From Notamacropus eugenii (lineage: Eukaryota > Chordata > Mammalia > Diprotodontia > Macropodidae), in assembly GCF_028372415.1 (NCBI RefSeq), contig NC_092872.1, positions 14,288,479 to 14,352,478 of the forward strand: a stretch of DNA of 64,000 nt, given 5' to 3'. Under the pieces are notes generated by a model. That model saw only the letters and a list, made by a program, of their open reading frames with translations, searched no databases and was not told the DNA's origin. Position numbers and translations under genes: made by a program. Shown here piece by piece: positions 60,504-64,000 of this stretch (position 1 is the first letter of the stretch; the number at the start of each line of letters is the position of its first letter).

Positions 60504-60628
60504 AAAGGTAAACAGCAAAGAAAAATCATAAGGGATTACTAAAGTTGAACTGTTTACATTACTAAATGGAAAGACAATATTTGTAACTCTTGAAACTTTT
60601 TTCAGTATCTGGGTAATTGGTGGGATTA

Positions 60629-60653
60629 CACACATACACACACACACACACAG
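60629..60653. repeat. (CA)n within the HAL1-like 3' UTR
   Basis: CACACATACACACACACACA-type run, about 25 bases. Confidence 0.85.
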
Positions 60654-61508
60654 AGCACAGGGTGAATTGAATAAGATGGGATCATATCTTTAAAAAAATG
60701 AAATTAAGGGGTGAGAGAGAAATATATTGGGAGGAGAAAGGGAGAAATGGAATGGAGCAAGTTGTCTCTCATAAAAGAGGGCAAGTAAAAGACTTTTCAG
60801 TGGAGGGAAAAAGTGGGGAGGTGAGAGAAAAAACATGAAACTTATTCTCATCACATTCAACTAAAGGAAGGAATAAAATGCACACTCATTTTGGTATGAA
60901 AACCTATCTTACAATACAGGAAAGTGGGGGAGAAGGGGATAAGCAGGGTGGGGGGAGGGATGATGGAAGGGAGGTCAGTGAGAGGAGGGAGCAATTAGAA
61001 GTCAACACTCTTGAGGAGGGACAGGATCAAAAGAGAGAATAGAAGAAATGGGGGGCAGAATAGGATGGAGGGAAATATGGTTAATCTTACACAACATGAC
61101 TATTATGGAAGTCATTTGCAAAACTACACAGATATAGCCTATATTGAATTGCTTGCCTTCCCAAAAGGGATGGGTGGAGAGGGAGGGAGGAAGAGAAGTT
61201 GGAATTCAAAGTTTTAGGAACAATTGTCGAGTAATGTTCTTGCATACAACTAGGAAATAAGAAATACAGGTAATGGGGTATAGAAAGTTTTCTTGCCCTA
61301 CAGGACAAAAGAGAAGATGGGGATAAGGGAAGGAAGGGATGTTAGAAGGGAGGGCAGACTGGTGATAGGGGTAATTAGAATGCTTGGTGTGTTGGGGTGG
61401 GGGGAGGGGAGAAATGGGGAGAAAATTTGGAACCCAAAATTTCGTGGAAATGAATGTTGAAAACTTAAACAAATAAATTTAAATGCAAAAAAAAAACCCT
61501 TCAGATAA

Positions 61509-61689
61509 TTAGAACCCAGTCTATTTACAATACTCAATCAACTGAAATGTTTTCTTCACACTAAAAAGGTCAAGAACACAAGGTGATATCAGAGACCTTA
61601 TCCAAGAATCAGTTTCCAAAAGATGCCATAGGCTGATGTAGTTTCAAACTGCTCTCCAACTTCAACCAGCCTTATTAAAGACCAAAGGA
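61509..61689. other. Unassigned sequence
   Basis: Nothing recognised right of the HAL1-like element. Confidence 0.35.
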
Positions 61690-61805
61690 CTCTGCCCTAT
61701 CAGCCTCATGAACTGGATAGTGAAAGTATTATTATCTTCATTTTATAGGTGAAATAAGAGACAGGAAGTGGTTTGTCAAAGTCACATAGCTAGTAGGAGT
61801 CTTTA
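61690..61805 (-). repeat. MIR-type SINE fragment, antisense
   Basis: 'tcttcattttataggtgaaa' and 'aaagtcacatagctagtagg'. Confidence 0.7.
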
Positions 61806-62079
61806 GATCATCCAATGCTACTGGTATTCCCTATGAGTCTTCCCAAGATACTTGGGCAGAAAGAAAGGGTCCTCTCTGTGACCCTGCTCTCATATTCAGT
61901 TGGGAAAACAGGGCTCAAACATATCCACTCACAAGGAATGAAACTGAAAAGGTTTTCCCAGGCTGCTGTCTCAGTGGTTCTCAAAAGCCAAGGACCAAAC
62001 AAAGACAAATCATTCAGGACACGGGTGGTCTCTGGTGATTCAGGGGAAGGAAGATGTTGGCATTGAGAAGGTACTGTCA

Positions 62080-62440
62080 CTACCTGCTCTGAGTCTCTGA
62101 ACAAGTCCTTTCCTTCTCTGAACTTCACTTTCTTTCTTTGTAAAATGTAGAAAAATCATAATGTGTCATCTTTCTGAACCCTTTCAGTATTGAAATCCTG
62201 GGACTTCTACTTTGGAGAGGCAACTTGGCATAGTGAATTTGGAATCAGCTAGACCTAGTTTTAAATCCTAACTCGGCTATGCAATAGCAAATTGGGCAAA
62301 TTACTTGACCTTTTTAGCCTTGAGTTTCCTCACCTGTAAAATGGGGATAATTTACACTACCTACCTCCCAGGTGTTCTGAAGACAGCACCTTGGGAATCA
62401 TCAATGCTATGGAGACCATTATTATTTTAACTTCCATCTA
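62080..62440 (+). repeat. CORE-SINE, preceded by a second sense fragment
   Basis: Fragment 62080-62165 ('ctgagtctctgaacaagtcc'); main copy 62205-62440 ('ggcaacttggcatagtgaat', 'cctcacctgtaaaatgggga', 'gaccattattattttaac'). Confidence 0.75.
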
Positions 62441-63728
62441 CATTAGCATCTGTTACATCTGCTCACTGCTTTCTCCTTCATTTTCTGGAGGTTGGATAGG
62501 AAAGATAGAAATGGTGGGGCTTGGTGAGGAAAGTCAAAAAACAAAATTGGAGAGTCCTGAGAGGGTGCAAGCCCCAGTAAGAATTGTAAAAGGGAAGGGA
62601 ATGTTTTATATTTCTACCTATGAGGATATGCACTTCTGGGTATTGAACTTATAATATACCTTCAGGAGATGGTTACTCTTTTAGTTTGACTCCCCCCCAC
62701 ACCCAGCCCCACTTCACTAGTCTGGCAGCAATATAAAAAAAAAATCAGAGGTCAATGAGAAACGATACGGAGCAGCAGACTCCCTTCCACGTTCACAATC
62801 TTTTACTAGGTCCATGGGTAAGCACATATGGCTATGGTACATAGAAGATGTTGAGATGGCATGGACCACAGAACCTCTGGGGATCAACTTCCAGATGCCA
62901 TGGACCTCAGGTTTCAGTTGATGATGAGCCAGGAAGTGAATGTAATCCCTGCAGGAAGTAGTGAGATGGGTGCACAGGACAATGATGACATACCAAAGCC
63001 TTCTCCACATCTCTGCTATATTGCTGAGACCAAGTATGCCTTGGGATATGTTTGTCTGATTGATGACAGCACAAAAGGAGAAGCATTAGAAGGTTCAAAA
63101 TAATATAATTGGCCATGATTTACTCACCTACTGGGATAAGAATGCTTAGACTTCCACTTTCCATTTCATTTAGTAAGTGTATTCTAATCCATATGTGATT
63201 GAATTATCCTTTCCGATCACATTGATGGGGAAAGCAATTACAATCCTGTAGGAATGCAGACTAACACCATTGAAGAGATTTATGAATTGCAGTCATTTAT
63301 ATCCCCGGACAGAAAGCCAGGGAGGCAAGGGGGGAGGGAGGAAGGGATTAGTGGAGGGAAAGGGCCAGCTCTGCTGTAAACTCATCATGCAGATATGTAG
63401 GGGACTGGAACTGCCTCATTGTACACTGAGCAAATTGGTAGTGAGCAAATCTGCTCCACTGAAACCTGGGAGCATGCATAGGGCAAGTTAGAGCAACTTG
63501 GTCTTAGACTGTCACCTGGTGACACATACAGATATTGCACCTCCAATATTTATTCCAAACATGTCCCCTAGAGGCACATGAAGTTTAGGTTGCCTTTGTG
63601 GGCACATGTACTTTATCAAACAGTAGATTACAATAGTCGTTGACTACTGTGTCTTGTGTACCCAACCTATTCCACCACTCTATTCCACATGCACTTTATA
63701 AGTACTGTACTTTATTTTTATTTGCACT
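62441..63728. other. Unassigned right flank
   Basis: No exon of NINJ1 (its membrane-segment coding sequence was looked for on the minus strand), and no recognised repeat. Open frames at 62717-63103 on both strands overlap and lack family resemblance. It could include 3' UTR of a minus-strand gene, which cannot be told by eye. Confidence 0.35.
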
Positions 63729-63752
63729 TTCTTCTTCTTCTTCTTCTTCTTC

Positions 63753-63785
<33 letters not shown>

Positions 63786-63807
63786 GTCATCATCATCGTC
63801 ATCATCA
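63729..63807. repeat. (TTC)n(TCA)n trinucleotide microsatellite
   Basis: About eight TTC units followed by about eighteen TCA units with scattered TCG variants. Confidence 0.95.
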
Positions 63808-64000
63808 CTTTTACTGTTGTTATTTCTTGGGTGTGTATGCAAAGAGAAGTAAGGAACTTAGCCAGTTACCGGACTGATTTGATGCCTTTTGGCATGAGAT
63901 AGCCAAACACAGAGGCCAAACTAAAATAACTTTGGTTAAAATTATGGAAGTTGTTCCTTCTCTCTTCAAATGAGTATCTTTTCTATGTTAGAAAGACATT

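Larger units (their letters stand above)
58693..61500 (+). mobile_element. HAL1-like half-L1 element with target duplication
   Basis: Starts at an L1-type 5' end ('agccaagatggcggagtag', 58701), carries a decayed ORF1, then about 1 kb of 3' UTR ending in poly(A) at about 61500, with no trace of ORF2. TCAGATAA flanks it at 58685-58692 and 61501-61508. ORF1 and no reverse transcriptase define HAL1 elements, which depend on L1 proteins. Length 2.8 kb fits a near full-length copy. Confidence 0.85.

Noticed and set aside
63640-63877. Poly-Ser and poly-His frames
   Set aside because: They are translations of the trinucleotide microsatellite.
62441-64000. NINJ1 3' exon on the minus strand
   Set aside because: Expected by gene order, but its conserved membrane-segment coding sequence was not seen here.

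Overview
This is a mammalian nuclear window, almost certainly from a marsupial and possibly an Australian one. Interspersed repeats fill most of it: many SINEs with a tRNA-like head and an RTE/BovB-like tail (WALLSI type), MIR/THER-type CORE-SINEs, marsupial-type L1 3' ends, a HAL1-like half-L1, L2 and L3/CR1 remnants and small hAT- and Tigger-like elements. Nothing resembles bacterial or organellar DNA. The species cannot be fixed by eye.

The one gene that can be read with confidence is CARD19 (BinCARD), on the + strand. A CpG-island promoter (about 20490-21190) leads into six coding exons: 20762-20768, 37443-37585, 44859-45012, 51772-51831, 52738-52809 and 55907-56022. All five introns are GT-AG, the reading frame closes across every junction, and the product is 183 residues, the length I recall for human BinCARD-2. 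It has an N-terminal CARD and one membrane helix. Two poly(A) signals follow.

Upstream (1-20 kb), an exon-like segment at 1053-1278 is a candidate last exon of the next gene to the left; by mammalian gene order this would be SUSD3. A second exon-like segment at 5340-5522 could encode a 37-residue single-helix microprotein and matches no family I know. Two CpG-poor promoter-plus-donor arrangements (about 2219-2308 and 6427-6576) lie nearby. These four are candidates only. The rest of this stretch is repeats and unassigned sequence.

Introns 1 to 5 (20.8-55.9 kb) are built of layered insertions, including a CORE-SINE holding a hAT-like element that itself holds a WALLSI SINE, and a recent 5'-truncated L1 with a 16-bp target duplication. 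Intron 5 holds a phase-compatible open segment (55001-55245) that could be an alternative last exon. Downstream (56.3-64 kb) are L3, SINE and L2 remnants, a near-complete HAL1-like element (58693-61500) with an 8-bp duplication, and a trinucleotide microsatellite. NINJ1, expected next in mammals, was not seen and would lie beyond the window.
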